Positions 16,310 through 25,031 of a DNA stretch of 38,212 bases are shown here, one piece after another (the stretch's first letter is position 1; every line of letters begins with the position of its first letter). The position numbers and the translations under genes are program-made. The notes under the pieces are model-generated. The model saw nothing but the letters and a program-made list of their open reading frames with translations, was not told where the DNA came from and made no database searches. This DNA comes from Methanobrevibacter sp. OttesenSCG-928-I08 (lineage in GTDB: Archaea > Methanobacteriota > Methanobacteria > Methanobacteriales > Methanobacteriaceae). The stretch covers positions 1 through 38,212 of the forward strand of contig JAJDHW010000005.1 in assembly GCA_030266405.1 (NCBI GenBank). The letters run 5' to 3'.

Positions 16310-18007
16310 TTGTCATGGATGTTAGTTATACTGGTGTTTTTACTTGCTTTTTTTAAGCCAAATAAGTTAAATAAAGATTTAACTATATCTGTAATTATTC
16401 CAGCATACAATGAAGAGGATACAGTAGCTAAAGTAGTTAATGTAATTAAAAAAATAAGTTACATTGATGAAATAGTAGTTGTTGATGATGGATCAACAGA
16501 TAATACTGCAGAAAATGCAAAAAAAGCAGGAGCTAAAGTAATATCACATGATACTAATTTAGGCAAAGGGGCAGCTATTAAAACTGGATTTAAAAAAACA
16601 GATTCTGATATAATAGCTTTCATTGATGCGGATATTTATAATTTAACTCCAGAAAAGATAGAAACTATTATTATACCTATTTTAGAAGGTAAAACTGAAA
16701 TTACAAAAACTAAATTTGCAAGAGAAAGTGGACGAGTCACTGAACTTACTGCAAAACCTCTTTTAAAATTTTTCTTCCCAGAAATTACTTTTGAACAACC
16801 ACTAAGCGGACAATTTGCAGCTAAAAGGTCTGTTTTAAAAAAAATGAGTTTTGAAAAGGATTATGGGGTTGATGTTGGTATTGTATTAGATGCTGACATT
16901 AAAGGAATTAAAATTCAAGAAGTAGATATTGGTGAAATTGAACATGATTTATCTCCTCTTAAAGACTTAAATTTAATGGCAAATGAAGTTGTTAGAACAA
17001 TAATTGATAGAGCTCTAGAATATGGTAGAGTTACAATTATTGATACAATTGGAAGCTATATTAGAATGGCGATACTTGGATTATCTTTAATAATTTTAGG
17101 TTTATTTGCAATATTCTTTGTTCAACAAGTTCCTTTAGAACTTGGAGTAATTGTATCAGCTATTGGACTTATAATAGCTATTTATTATTTAATAAAATTG
17201 CTAATTAAATCCATTAAAATGTTTAGAAAGAATCCAGGTAAAAATCTAGCAAAATCATTTATTAAAATTCATTTTCCAATAATTATTTCTGGGGTTATTT
17301 TAGTTTTGATGATTTCAACATTTTTAAGTGCTACTACATTTGATGGAAGTACAATTTCAATAGAACCTAGTTCTAGAAACTTATTAATTTTTTCTGATGA
17401 TTCAGATAATACAATTTCTGTTAGAGGGCCTTATACTATTGATAGTGCTATAGAAAATGAATCTCACATTATTAGACTGCCCGAATCTGCATTAGACACA
17501 TTAGAAATGGGATATGGAGACACGGTTATAATAAATAATCAAGAATATACAATAAATAATACAAGAGATGGTGAACCTAATATAATGCGTCTACCTCTCG
17601 ATGTTCAAAATTTTTTCGATGTTGATATTGGAAATGTTATTCAAAATAGCCGTATTATACAAATATTTGATGGAACATCAGTTCATCATATGTTTAGAAA
17701 TAATTCTAATGAAAATTCAATAGAAAACTTTGTTATTCATCAAAAAACTAATAATATGAGTACTTATGAGGTTTTTTTAAATAATAAATCTATAGGGTCA
17801 TCATCAGGTATTTTTATTAATGGAACAAATTATCAGGTTTCTTCTAATGGCGAAATAATAGGTAGTTTTAATTTTGAAAAAAATAGTTCACATCTAATAT
17901 TTTTTGATAATAATACTTTAGAAATTAAATTTAAAGATTCAAATTATACTTCAATTAAGAACTTTATCTCAAGTGATGAAGGATCATTTTTAGAAGTTAA
18001 TTTTTAA
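16310..18007 (+). CDS. GpgS-like glycosyltransferase fused to TM helices and an exported domain
   Basis: A 565-residue multidomain protein. An N-terminal hydrophobic helix (about 3-15) precedes a GT-A domain (about 24-240) with VIIPAYNEEDT, VVDDGSTDNT, NLGKGAAIKTG, FIDADIYNL (DAD at 106-108), GRVTEL at 141-146 and QPLSGQFAAKR at 163-173. The last two are typical of glucosyl/mannosyl-3-phosphoglycerate synthases (GT81). Helices follow at about 252-272, 279-299 and 322-341. A 220-residue C-terminus, rich in Asn, Ser and NxS/T sequons, is probably outside the cell. TTG at 16310 has GGAG seven bases upstream; ATG at 16319 is an alternative. It is third in the purE-ubiD run, 43 bases on. The exported part makes a surface role likelier than solute synthesis. 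Confidence 0.75.
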   Translation: MSWMLVILVFLLAFFKPNKLNKDLTISVIIPAYNEEDTVAKVVNVIKKISYIDEIVVVDDGSTDNTAENAKKAGAKVISHDTNLGKGAAIKTGFKKTDSDIIAFIDADIYNLTPEKIETIIIPILEGKTEITKTKFARESGRVTELTAKPLLKFFFPEITFEQPLSGQFAAKRSVLKKMSFEKDYGVDVGIVLDADIKGIKIQEVDIGEIEHDLSPLKDLNLMANEVVRTIIDRALEYGRVTIIDTIGSYIRMAILGLSLIILGLFAIFFVQQVPLELGVIVSAIGLIIAIYYLIKLLIKSIKMFRKNPGKNLAKSFIKIHFPIIISGVILVLMISTFLSATTFDGSTISIEPSSRNLLIFSDDSDNTISVRGPYTIDSAIENESHIIRLPESALDTLEMGYGDTVIINNQEYTINNTRDGEPNIMRLPLDVQNFFDVDIGNVIQNSRIIQIFDGTSVHHMFRNNSNENSIENFVIHQKTNNMSTYEVFLNNKSIGSSSGIFINGTNYQVSSNGEIIGSFNFEKNSSHLIFFDNNTLEIKFKDSNYTSIKNFISSDEGSFLEVNF

Positions 18008-18010
18008 AAT

Positions 18011-18025
18011 AAAAAAATAGAAAAA
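18011..18025 (-). terminator. T-tracts ending the leu-rib-marker 11 operon
   Basis: On the minus strand, T5 then T7 separated by CTA begin 3 bases after the stop at 18028. This is the expected place and type for an archaeal oligo-T terminator, and it lies in the 20-base gap to the convergent gene. Confidence 0.45.
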
Positions 18026-18027
18026 GG

Positions 18028-18960
18028 TTAATAATATACTTTAACAGCTTCTTCATGGTCATTATAAAGACCTAATGCCGCTAAAGCTCCAATTTTACCT
18101 TGTTCTCCTGTAATGGATATAAGTGGAATATTTAATTCATTAGCTACTTTATTAGCAGTTTCAATATCCATCATTCCAGTTTTTGTTTTAATGGAATATT
18201 CTCTTAATTTTTCAGGAATATCTAATCCTTCTAAAATAGCTATTGCAGTTTTATCAGATAAAGAATCTTTTTTAAGTAATTGGATTGTTTCATTAATAAG
18301 ATCTTCTTTTTTATCTTCAGGAACTGCAAATGTTAATGCAATAGAAACACAGTTTTGTGTTTTATGAGGATTATGTGGATATAACTGTACAATAATATGA
18401 TCTAAATATTCATATCCTCTTTTTTTAAGTTCCATTCCAATGTTATGGGCCATTGTCCAGGTAGCTCCTTCATCTTTTGTATCTGTATCATCAATTCCAA
18501 TTACAACTTTTTGAAGTTTCGGAGTCACTACAGTTGCTTTTCCAAGCTTTGACCCACCACCTGCATTATAAAGTTCAATGTATTCAACACCTTTTCCAAG
18601 GCCTCTACACATCCCAGCTCCAACACCAGCTCCTGCAAGGCCTGCATGTGTTACTTTAACTTTATCTCCTTCAACAGACACTTTTTCTATTCCTGCAGCA
18701 TTAATACTAGCTTTAAAATCAATTGGTTCTTCACCAATTTTTGTCATAAAAACATGTTTATTACCATCACGATAAGCATCAGTAATTAACTTACTACTAT
18801 GTTTATATTGATGAACTAGCCAATGAGAACCAGAAATACAAGGGTGATATTCAATTATTTCAACCTTGTCATCATCTACCATAGTTAGAACTTTTTCATA
18901 TGGGGCAATCCAAGGACTACTAAACCTTTCTTTTAATTCTGCAGGTTTTAATATTTCCAT
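18028..18960 (-). CDS. Methanogenesis marker protein 11 family (TiaS-like GIDDTD domain)
   Basis: A 310-residue protein matching what I recall of methanogenesis marker 11, a family limited to methanogens and of unknown function. Residues 1-70 contain SPWIAPYEKVLTMVD and YHPCISGSHWL. A Gly-rich loop, GLAGAGVGAGMCRGLGKG, lies at 107-124. From about 148 it carries a TiaS-like domain beginning VVIGIDDTDTKDEGAT (GIDDTD at 155-160), followed by LYPHNPHKTQNCVS. TiaS is the tRNA-Ile2 agmatidine synthetase, and this protein lacks the remaining TiaS domains, so nucleotide binding is likely but the substrate is open. It starts 8 bases after ribH, with GATGAT before the ATG, and is the last gene of the run. 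The marker 11 name rests on memory of the family, not a search. Confidence 0.75.
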   Translation of the reverse strand: MEILKPAELKERFSSPWIAPYEKVLTMVDDDKVEIIEYHPCISGSHWLVHQYKHSSKLITDAYRDGNKHVFMTKIGEEPIDFKASINAAGIEKVSVEGDKVKVTHAGLAGAGVGAGMCRGLGKGVEYIELYNAGGGSKLGKATVVTPKLQKVVIGIDDTDTKDEGATWTMAHNIGMELKKRGYEYLDHIIVQLYPHNPHKTQNCVSIALTFAVPEDKKEDLINETIQLLKKDSLSDKTAIAILEGLDIPEKLREYSIKTKTGMMDIETANKVANELNIPLISITGEQGKIGALAALGLYNDHEEAVKVYY

Positions 18961-18968
18961 ATAATCAT

Positions 18969-19385
18969 CTAAATTTCACTTAATCTATCACACATTTTAA
19001 TTGCAGCTTCAACAGCTCTTTTTCCATAATCTACACGTTTATGCGCATCTAATCTGGTCATTCCTGGACCACTGATTCCTAAAGCTACTGGTTTATCATA
19101 TTCTAATGACAAATCAGCTATTTTACGAGAAGCATGTTGTGCAACAATCTGATCATGATCTGTAGCTCCTTCAATAACCGCACCTAAAGTGATAACAGCA
19201 TCAATATCATCTTTTTCAAGTAATTTTTTAATAGCTAATGCCATATCAAAAACACCAGGAACTGTTACTATCTTTGTAATTTCACAATCTCGTGATTTTG
19301 CTTCTTCTTTAGCTAATCCTAACATCATTTGTGTTAAATCATAATTAAATTCTGCAACAACTGCACCAATTTTATATTTTACCAT
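18969..19385 (-). CDS. ribH: 6,7-dimethyl-8-ribityllumazine synthase
   Basis: RibH condenses 5-amino-6-ribitylaminouracil with dihydroxybutanone phosphate to give the riboflavin precursor. The 138-residue chain has the short archaeal form: AEFNYD near 11-16 (pyrimidine site), VPGVFDMALAI near 42-52, LGAVIEGATDHD at 67-78 with the catalytic-region His 77, and HASRKIADLSLEYDKPVALGI. Oligomeric cages are usual for the family. It is followed after 8 bases by the marker 11 gene and preceded by a 30-residue membrane peptide gene. In methanogens the same intermediates also feed F420 synthesis. Confidence 0.93.
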   Translation of the reverse strand: MVKYKIGAVVAEFNYDLTQMMLGLAKEEAKSRDCEITKIVTVPGVFDMALAIKKLLEKDDIDAVITLGAVIEGATDHDQIVAQHASRKIADLSLEYDKPVALGISGPGMTRLDAHKRVDYGKRAVEAAIKMCDRLSEI

Positions 19386-19415
19386 TTTATCTTCCTCAAT
19401 TAATTATTTAAAATA

Positions 19416-19508
19416 TTAATATCCAACTACTAAAAGTATAAATCCTGCTACTGCACTTAAAACCATAATTATTATGATAAATAGTGCTGCTAATTGCATT
19501 TTTTCCAT
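19416..19508 (-). CDS. 30-residue single-TM peptide
   Basis: A short frame read by hand: ATG at 19508, stop TAA at 19416-19418. The product begins MEKMQLAALF, is almost wholly hydrophobic through residues 5-28 (runs of Ile, Val, Leu, Ala and Gly), and ends VVGY, i.e. one membrane helix with a tiny charged N-terminus. AGGAGAT lies about 8 bases before the ATG, as strong as the sites of its neighbours. It sits between the GT-B gene and ribH, 30 bases before ribH and on the same strand, so it is probably translated within that operon. Function unknown; a small accessory subunit of a membrane complex is one possibility. Confidence 0.6.
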   Translation of the reverse strand: MEKMQLAALFIIIIMVLSAVAGFILLVVGY

Positions 19509-19570
19509 TCTTAAATATCTCCTAAACTCACTTTTTAATAATTTAACTATTTATAAATATTAATAATTTT

Positions 19571-20995
19571 TTATTTAAATTGTTTTCCTATTTTTCTAAG
19601 ATTTTTTGTAATTTTCCAGCTATTAGAATTTTTAATTTCATTATTTTCTCTTTTTAATTTTTCAATTTCTTCTTTTAAATTGTTAATATTATTTGAATTA
19701 TCATTGTTTTTCTGAAATTCATTTTCTAAAACTTGAATTAACTCACTTATTCTAATTATGAAATGATTAGATCTTTCCTGTAAGTATGAAATAATCTCTT
19801 CATCAGACAAGATGTTTTCATCTACTTTAATATTATTAACTTTATCTTCTAATATTTTAGTTAAAATAGATGTATTTGAATTGATATCATTGATTTTAGA
19901 TTTATATTTAATATTCATTTTATCCATAGGACTATTTTCATCACAAATTGCCCAAATATCCTTTTTACTTCCAATATAATCGGATATTTTAGAAGGTAAG
20001 TATGGATTTATTTTAAAAATATCTTTAGTATAGCTATCATTTACTATTAACACATCAAATTTAGTACTTAAATTTAAAAATTCTAAAAAAGGAATAGTTT
20101 GATTTATTGTAGTTTTTTTTAATAATTCACTACTTAATAATTGCTCAAACATTATAATATTCGGTGTAAAAATATGTAATTTAAATTTATCTTTTATTTT
20201 CGAATTTAAATTATCAAATGCATTTGTTACATCTTCTAATGTTCTATTCCTATTTATAACTCCAAAATATGCAAAATTAATATAATTATCATCAATTTTA
20301 TAATCATTTTCTACAATATGGTAATATTTTTCATCTAATGTAGGATGTGCTTCTATTTTAGCTTTTTTTAAAACAAGATTTTTTATTTCATCTGAAAAAT
20401 TAAATAACATTACTTCAATTTGATTTTCATTAGTAAATATAATTTCATCAGCTAAAAGAAAAGTTAAATACTCACAAATATAATTAATATTATCGTTTAA
20501 CTTTATATTTCCTGTTATCTGATCATTAATATAATCAATGTATTCTTTATCAGTTAAAGGAGTATTATTTTCATTTTTTCTTTCAAAATTATAAGTTAAT
20601 GGATCAGAAAATTCAGCTGTCCAGTATGTTTCTGGATGTTTTAGTTTATAGCATATAGCTAAAAAATGAGAATGGAGGAAATACGCCCTACTATAGATTT
20701 TTTCATAAGTTTTTTCATTATTTAGTTTTTTCATTCCTTTTTGGACGAATTCTTTGATATTTTCCCAATTGTCACTAAAAGGTAATTCAATAATGTAATT
20801 ATTTATTATATATTCATTTAATAATTCTCTAATTAGTAAATCATCATTATTTAAATTGTTTAAACTACCTTGAATAACATCAACAGTTTTTTTATTTTTT
20901 AATATTCTTTTACTCATTACCAAACTAGTAGTTGTGTTTGATGGAGGAAATGAGTAAGAAATTATTAATTCGTCTGAAATCTTTTTTTCTACCAT
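19571..20995 (-). CDS. GT-B fold glycosyltransferase with C-terminal coiled coil
   Basis: A 474-residue protein resembling GT4-type glycosyltransferases, though motifs are weak. The N-terminus (LIISYSFPPSNTTTSLVMSKR) is the usual donor-enzyme opening of GT-B proteins, EFSDPLTYNFERK lies near 148, and a Rossmann-like second half has NFAYFGVINRNRTLEDV near 245 and YLPSKISDYIGSKKDIWAI near 345. The C-terminus is a coiled coil (about 425-457) followed by the basic NSWKITKNLRKIGKQFK, a tail common at the ends of surface-polysaccharide GTs. GGTAAT precedes the ATG. It lies 20 bases after the CgeB-like gene and both appear inserted between leuB and ribH. Sugar unknown. Confidence 0.7.
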   Translation of the reverse strand: MVEKKISDELIISYSFPPSNTTTSLVMSKRILKNKKTVDVIQGSLNNLNNDDLLIRELLNEYIINNYIIELPFSDNWENIKEFVQKGMKKLNNEKTYEKIYSRAYFLHSHFLAICYKLKHPETYWTAEFSDPLTYNFERKNENNTPLTDKEYIDYINDQITGNIKLNDNINYICEYLTFLLADEIIFTNENQIEVMLFNFSDEIKNLVLKKAKIEAHPTLDEKYYHIVENDYKIDDNYINFAYFGVINRNRTLEDVTNAFDNLNSKIKDKFKLHIFTPNIIMFEQLLSSELLKKTTINQTIPFLEFLNLSTKFDVLIVNDSYTKDIFKINPYLPSKISDYIGSKKDIWAICDENSPMDKMNIKYKSKINDINSNTSILTKILEDKVNNIKVDENILSDEEIISYLQERSNHFIIRISELIQVLENEFQKNNDNSNNINNLKEEIEKLKRENNEIKNSNSWKITKNLRKIGKQFK

Positions 20996-21015
20996 ATTAT
21001 TACCTATAAATGGGA

Positions 21016-22674
21016 TTAAATATAATAAACATCATAAAATTTTTTATTTAGATTAGATGTTTTTTTATTGAATACAATATTCTCTATATCGGACTCACAG
21101 CCTAATTTAAATTTTTCTTCGCCTTCTTTTATTCCATAATTTTTATTTAAATATTCGAAATGTAATATTGCTTTTTTTATAAAACTTGTATTTAAATTAT
21201 TATTTGCAATGATATAGTATTCACTTTCAATATTTTTAGATATATCTTCTTTATATTCGTCTGTTTTAGTATATATCATTTTTATAAGAGGATATTTATT
21301 TTTAATATTATCAATGTCTAATTCATCCTCTAATATCAATTTTAATCTTTTTTGGGAATAATTTATTTCATTGTATTTTTTATAAGCATTTTCAATTTCT
21401 TTTTCACTTTCAACTAGAAAAATAACAGTAATTTCTTTATTTTCTTCCTTATAAGGGAAATTAATAGTATCTAATATTTGCTTCCATCTTTTAGCATATG
21501 TATGATTTTCTAAGCTATTATAAAGATTATTTAATCTTTTTTCTTCATATGGTTCTGTTAATATTGGGAAATCATCATCTTCAATTATAAAAATATTATT
21601 TTTAAAAATTTCTTTCATTCCTAAGGAATAATTGCTTATAATGTTTGTATTTGTAAGTGCAAGTTCAAAAACTCTTCTTGCAAACATAGTTTCTGATTTT
21701 GTAATAGTATTTATATTTATTCCCCATTTCATTTTTTTATATATTTTTGAGGTATCTTTATAATCTATTGAAGGGAGGGTGTATTTTTTATATTTTTCAG
21801 GAAAACCAATATGAGCTATATTTTCATTATATGTACGATCATATATTCTAAGATTAATATTTTGACTTATAATTTTATCGAAAATCAAATCAGAATTCTT
21901 CATTCGCTCTTCATGATGTTTATAGTAAGACCCTGCAAATACGACATCATTTATCTCCTCATCTGATAAATTTAACGGATTGAACAATTTTGGTTGACCT
22001 GCAAACATTAAAGAATAAACATTAGGATGATTATAATCTTTCTTATAATCTTTTATTGTTTCTTCAGCTGATGTAAAAATATAATCAAATCTAGTGGCAG
22101 TATCTGTAAAATACTTTCCAGAAGAGCTATAATAAACTGGGTCTTCTTTATTCCAAAATATTGTAGGAATATTTTTTTCATTACAATATTTCAATATATC
22201 AAATAAAATAGCTCTATTTTCACCATTTTCATCTAATTTTTCTATTTTTCCAGCCCATGCACCACTTTGTCCAAAACAATAGCCTTGCCAAGCAGATTCA
22301 CAAAAAAATAATTCAGGTTTTTCTTTTTTAAACTGTTCTAACCAGTTTTCAGGACTTATTTCAATAATTTCAAATTCATATTTATAAGAATCATAAGTAA
22401 ATTGATCTGAAATTAAAGCAACTTTTATATCATGTGGATTTTTTATTTTATCGTGTTTTTTATAATCTAAATCATTGTTTTGATCTTTAATGTCCCTATA
22501 TTTATTCCAAACTTTATATGCTTTGCTTGATTTAAAATGTTCATTTTCTTTAGCTATTTTATCAATTTGATTTTTTAAATGAGTAATTTCTTCCTGTAAA
22601 TCTTTGGCATGATTTTTAAGTTCAAAAAACTTGTATTTTTCTGATAAATACTTGTTCTTATAATTATTACTCAT
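21016..22674 (-). CDS. CgeB-like glycosyltransferase with N-terminal coiled coil
   Basis: A 552-residue protein. Residues about 14-50 form a coiled coil (LQEEITHLKNQIDKIAKENE) followed by the short basic helix SSKAYKVWNKYRD. A GT-B region follows, with KVALISDQFTYDSYK near 84, FFCESAWQGYCFGQSGAW near 118, PTIFWNKEDPVYY near 170, NDVVFAGSYYKHHEERM near 240, and the family-typical SETMFARRVFELALTN then SNYSLGMKEIF near 320-350, as in CgeB/YkvP (Glyco_trans_1_2) proteins. The last 150 residues are an unassigned domain. GAGAGAT precedes the ATG. It is 21 bases after leuB and immediately precedes the second GT-B gene, so the two probably act on one glycan. Confidence 0.75.
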   Translation of the reverse strand: MSNNYKNKYLSEKYKFFELKNHAKDLQEEITHLKNQIDKIAKENEHFKSSKAYKVWNKYRDIKDQNNDLDYKKHDKIKNPHDIKVALISDQFTYDSYKYEFEIIEISPENWLEQFKKEKPELFFCESAWQGYCFGQSGAWAGKIEKLDENGENRAILFDILKYCNEKNIPTIFWNKEDPVYYSSSGKYFTDTATRFDYIFTSAEETIKDYKKDYNHPNVYSLMFAGQPKLFNPLNLSDEEINDVVFAGSYYKHHEERMKNSDLIFDKIISQNINLRIYDRTYNENIAHIGFPEKYKKYTLPSIDYKDTSKIYKKMKWGININTITKSETMFARRVFELALTNTNIISNYSLGMKEIFKNNIFIIEDDDFPILTEPYEEKRLNNLYNSLENHTYAKRWKQILDTINFPYKEENKEITVIFLVESEKEIENAYKKYNEINYSQKRLKLILEDELDIDNIKNKYPLIKMIYTKTDEYKEDISKNIESEYYIIANNNLNTSFIKKAILHFEYLNKNYGIKEGEEKFKLGCESDIENIVFNKKTSNLNKKFYDVYYI

Positions 22675-22695
22675 TTTTATCTCTCAATGAACTAT

Positions 22696-23679
22696 TTATA
22701 GATTCTTTTTAATAGCTTCAGCCATTTCTTTGGTAGTTGATGAACCACCTAAATCACCTGTAAGGTAAGTACCTTCAGATAATACAGTTATAATAGCTTT
22801 ATCTAATTTATCAGCTTTTTCATTTTCTCCAAGATATCTTAACATCATTTCAGCTGAAAGTAACATAGCTGTTGGATTAGCTATTCCTTTACCTGCAATA
22901 TCTGGAGCAGAACCATGGACTGGCTCAAATAATGCACCATTTTCCCCTATATTTGCTGAAGGTATCAGTCCAAGCCCACCAACAAGCCCAGCTCCTTCAT
23001 CGGATAAAATATCTCCAAAAAGATTAGTTGTAACTATTACTTCAAATTCTTGTGGTCTTGTTATAAGATACATTGCTGTTGCATCAACATAAAAGTCTTC
23101 TGTATCAATAGAAGGATATTTCTCAGCTATTTCATAAAATATCTTTTTAAAAAGACCATCTGTTTTTTTCAACACATTAGCTTTATGAACTCCAGTAACT
23201 TTAGATTTTCCATTATTTTTAGCATAATCAAAAGCATAGTTTATAATTTTTTCTTCTGCTTCTCTGGTGATTATTCTTTTAGCTATTGCTCCTTCATCAG
23301 TATATTCTTCTGAATCTGCAATATATAGTCCTTCTGTATTTTCTCGAACAATCATAAAATCTAAATTATCAAAAAGAGCATTTGTGTTAGGATATGATTT
23401 AATTGGTCTGAGATTTGCAAATAACTTCATTTCCTGACGTAATCTTACAATAACATCAGCAGCAGTTTCACCAGCAGCTCCAAATAAACAAGCATCAGAA
23501 TTTTTTGCAATTTCTAATGTTTCTTTAGGTAAAGCTTCACCAGTTTTCTCTTTACATTCATCTCCAGCTTCACCATATTCATATTCAAAATTTAAATTTA
23601 AAGTATCTAAAACATCAATTGTTGCACTAACAACTTCTTTACCTATTCCATCTCCAGGAATTACAGCTATTTTAACCAA
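22696..23679 (-). CDS. leuB: 3-isopropylmalate dehydrogenase (archaeal type)
   Basis: NAD-dependent oxidative decarboxylation of 3-isopropylmalate in leucine synthesis. The 327-residue beta-decarboxylating dehydrogenase shows IPGDGIGKEV at 7-16, LFGAAGETAADVIVRLRQE near 65-83, ANLRP at 88-92, VRENTEGLYIADSEEY near 111-126, HKANVLKKTDG, TNLFGDILSDEGAG (metal-binding Asp residues) and EPVHGSAPDIAGKGIANP. The related homoisocitrate dehydrogenase AksF of coenzyme B synthesis is the main alternative. The GAAGETAADV segment recalls archaeal LeuB as I remember it, and co-transcription with a leuCD pair supports leucine synthesis. It is separated from leuD by a methyltransferase gene. Confidence 0.87.
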   Translation of the reverse strand: MVKIAVIPGDGIGKEVVSATIDVLDTLNLNFEYEYGEAGDECKEKTGEALPKETLEIAKNSDACLFGAAGETAADVIVRLRQEMKLFANLRPIKSYPNTNALFDNLDFMIVRENTEGLYIADSEEYTDEGAIAKRIITREAEEKIINYAFDYAKNNGKSKVTGVHKANVLKKTDGLFKKIFYEIAEKYPSIDTEDFYVDATAMYLITRPQEFEVIVTTNLFGDILSDEGAGLVGGLGLIPSANIGENGALFEPVHGSAPDIAGKGIANPTAMLLSAEMMLRYLGENEKADKLDKAIITVLSEGTYLTGDLGGSSTTKEMAEAIKKNL

Positions 23680-23690
23680 TCAAATCACCT

Positions 23691-24494
23691 TTATTTTACA
23701 CATTCAAAGATATTTTCATCTTTTATTAAAGCATATTTATCAATAACTTCATGTCCTAAGTTTTTTATATAATCATCAGCAATTACATTAAATCCAACAT
23801 TTTCTAATTTACTTTTAAAATCAGTTCCATATAATCTTAAATGGTCAAATTGGCCGTAATATTTATCTCTTAATTCAGAAGTATTATATTTTTCATCTTC
23901 AAAAGTTTTAGATTTATCGCAATCCATTTCATAAGAAATACCATTAATTGGAACTAAAATTAAAGCCAATCCTCCTGGTTTAAGAACTCTATAAAGTTCA
24001 TTCATAGCTTTATTATCATCAGGAACATGTTCAAGCACATTTGAACAATAAATAAGATCAAAATAATTATCTTCATATGGAATATCTTGTATATCAATAA
24101 TTTCTTCAATTAAAGAATTTTCTGAACTTATATCTACTGGATGATATTCCATTCCACTATTTCTAAACATTTCATTAAATTGAATTTCAGGAGCAAAATG
24201 GAGGAAGGTATTTCCTTTTTTTAATATATCTTTGTTTTCGTGGAAATATAACCACAATGCTCTGTGACGTTCATGACTCTTGCAATTTGGACATTCTACT
24301 TCTTTATGAATTATGTTATCATAAGGTTTAAAGTCAATTCCTTCATATCCACAAATTGGACATTCTTTAGGAGGATATACTGCTTCATATTGTTTGATTC
24401 TTTTATTTAATTCAGTATTTTCATGTAATAATTTTTCATAATTGTTTTTGTAAAAATTATAACTTCCACTATGCTTTAAAATAAAATCTTTCAT
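23691..24494 (-). CDS. Class I SAM methyltransferase with zinc-ribbon, glycan-locus type
   Basis: A protein of about 267 residues. An N-terminal coil (NYEKLLHENTELNKRIKQYE, about 18-37) is followed by a four-Cys ribbon (ECPICG and ECPNC, Cys 45, 48, 68 and 71) and then a class I methyltransferase: FLHFAPEIQF in place of motif I, YHPVDISSE as the acidic strand, FDLIYCSNVLEHVPDD and LKPGGLALILVP. Such proteins sit in surface polysaccharide loci and methylate sugars. ATG at 24494 has AGGAG 10 bases upstream; the alternative GTG at 24533 has no ribosome site but lies only 9 bases after leuD. It interrupts leuD-leuB and has no known leucine role, so it is probably an insertion. Substrate unknown. 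Confidence 0.75.
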   Translation of the reverse strand: MKDFILKHSGSYNFYKNNYEKLLHENTELNKRIKQYEAVYPPKECPICGYEGIDFKPYDNIIHKEVECPNCKSHERHRALWLYFHENKDILKKGNTFLHFAPEIQFNEMFRNSGMEYHPVDISSENSLIEEIIDIQDIPYEDNYFDLIYCSNVLEHVPDDNKAMNELYRVLKPGGLALILVPINGISYEMDCDKSKTFEDEKYNTSELRDKYYGQFDHLRLYGTDFKSKLENVGFNVIADDYIKNLGHEVIDKYALIKDENIFECVK

Positions 24495-24542
24495 ATTTTT
24501 TGAACTCCTGATTAATTTAATGGAAAATTTCACATGATAAAA

Positions 24543-25022
24543 TTATTTTTTATCTTTAAGATATTTTATTAATCCTCCGCTTTCAAGAATTTCAAGCATA
24601 AATGGAGGTAGTTTTTTAAATTCATATTTTTTTCCAGATTCAGAAGTTATAATTCCTTTTTCCATATCTATATCTATTTTTTCCCCATTTTCTATTGTTT
24701 CACTTATTCCTGGGGCTTCTAAAAGAGGAATTCCTAAATTGGTAGCATTTCTATAAAAGATTCTTGCAAATGATTCAGCTATTATTGCAGCTATTCCTGC
24801 ACCTTTTAGAGCAATTGGTGCATGTTCTCTTGATGAACCACAACCAAAATTTGTTCCAGCTACAATAAAATCTCCTTCATTTACTTTTTCATTGAAATTG
24901 GGGTCTAAACCTTCCATACAATGTTTTGCTAATGTTTCTTCATCTGTATAAATTAAATACCTTCCAGGTATAATAATATCAGTATCAATATCATTTTCAA
25001 ATTTCCATACTTTTCCTTTCAT
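24543..25022 (-). CDS. leuD: 3-isopropylmalate dehydratase small subunit
   Basis: Small swivelling subunit of the aconitase-like enzyme that isomerises 2- to 3-isopropylmalate. The 159 residues contain [17 protein letters not shown] at 13-29, [15 protein letters not shown] at about 59-73, and the [11 protein letters not shown] segment near 92. In methanogen homologues the loop after PGR decides specificity: YLRT marks homoaconitase (coenzyme B pathway), while YLVY-like sequences mark isopropylmalate isomerase. Here it reads YLIY (22-25), favouring leucine synthesis. GGTGAT, which includes the leuC stop, lies just before the ATG, so it is coupled to leuC. Confidence 0.9.
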   Translation of the reverse strand: MKGKVWKFENDIDTDIIIPGRYLIYTDEETLAKHCMEGLDPNFNEKVNEGDFIVAGTNFGCGSSREHAPIALKGAGIAAIIAESFARIFYRNATNLGIPLLEAPGISETIENGEKIDIDMEKGIITSESGKKYEFKKLPPFMLEILESGGLIKYLKDKK

Positions 25023-25031
25023 TTAAATCAC

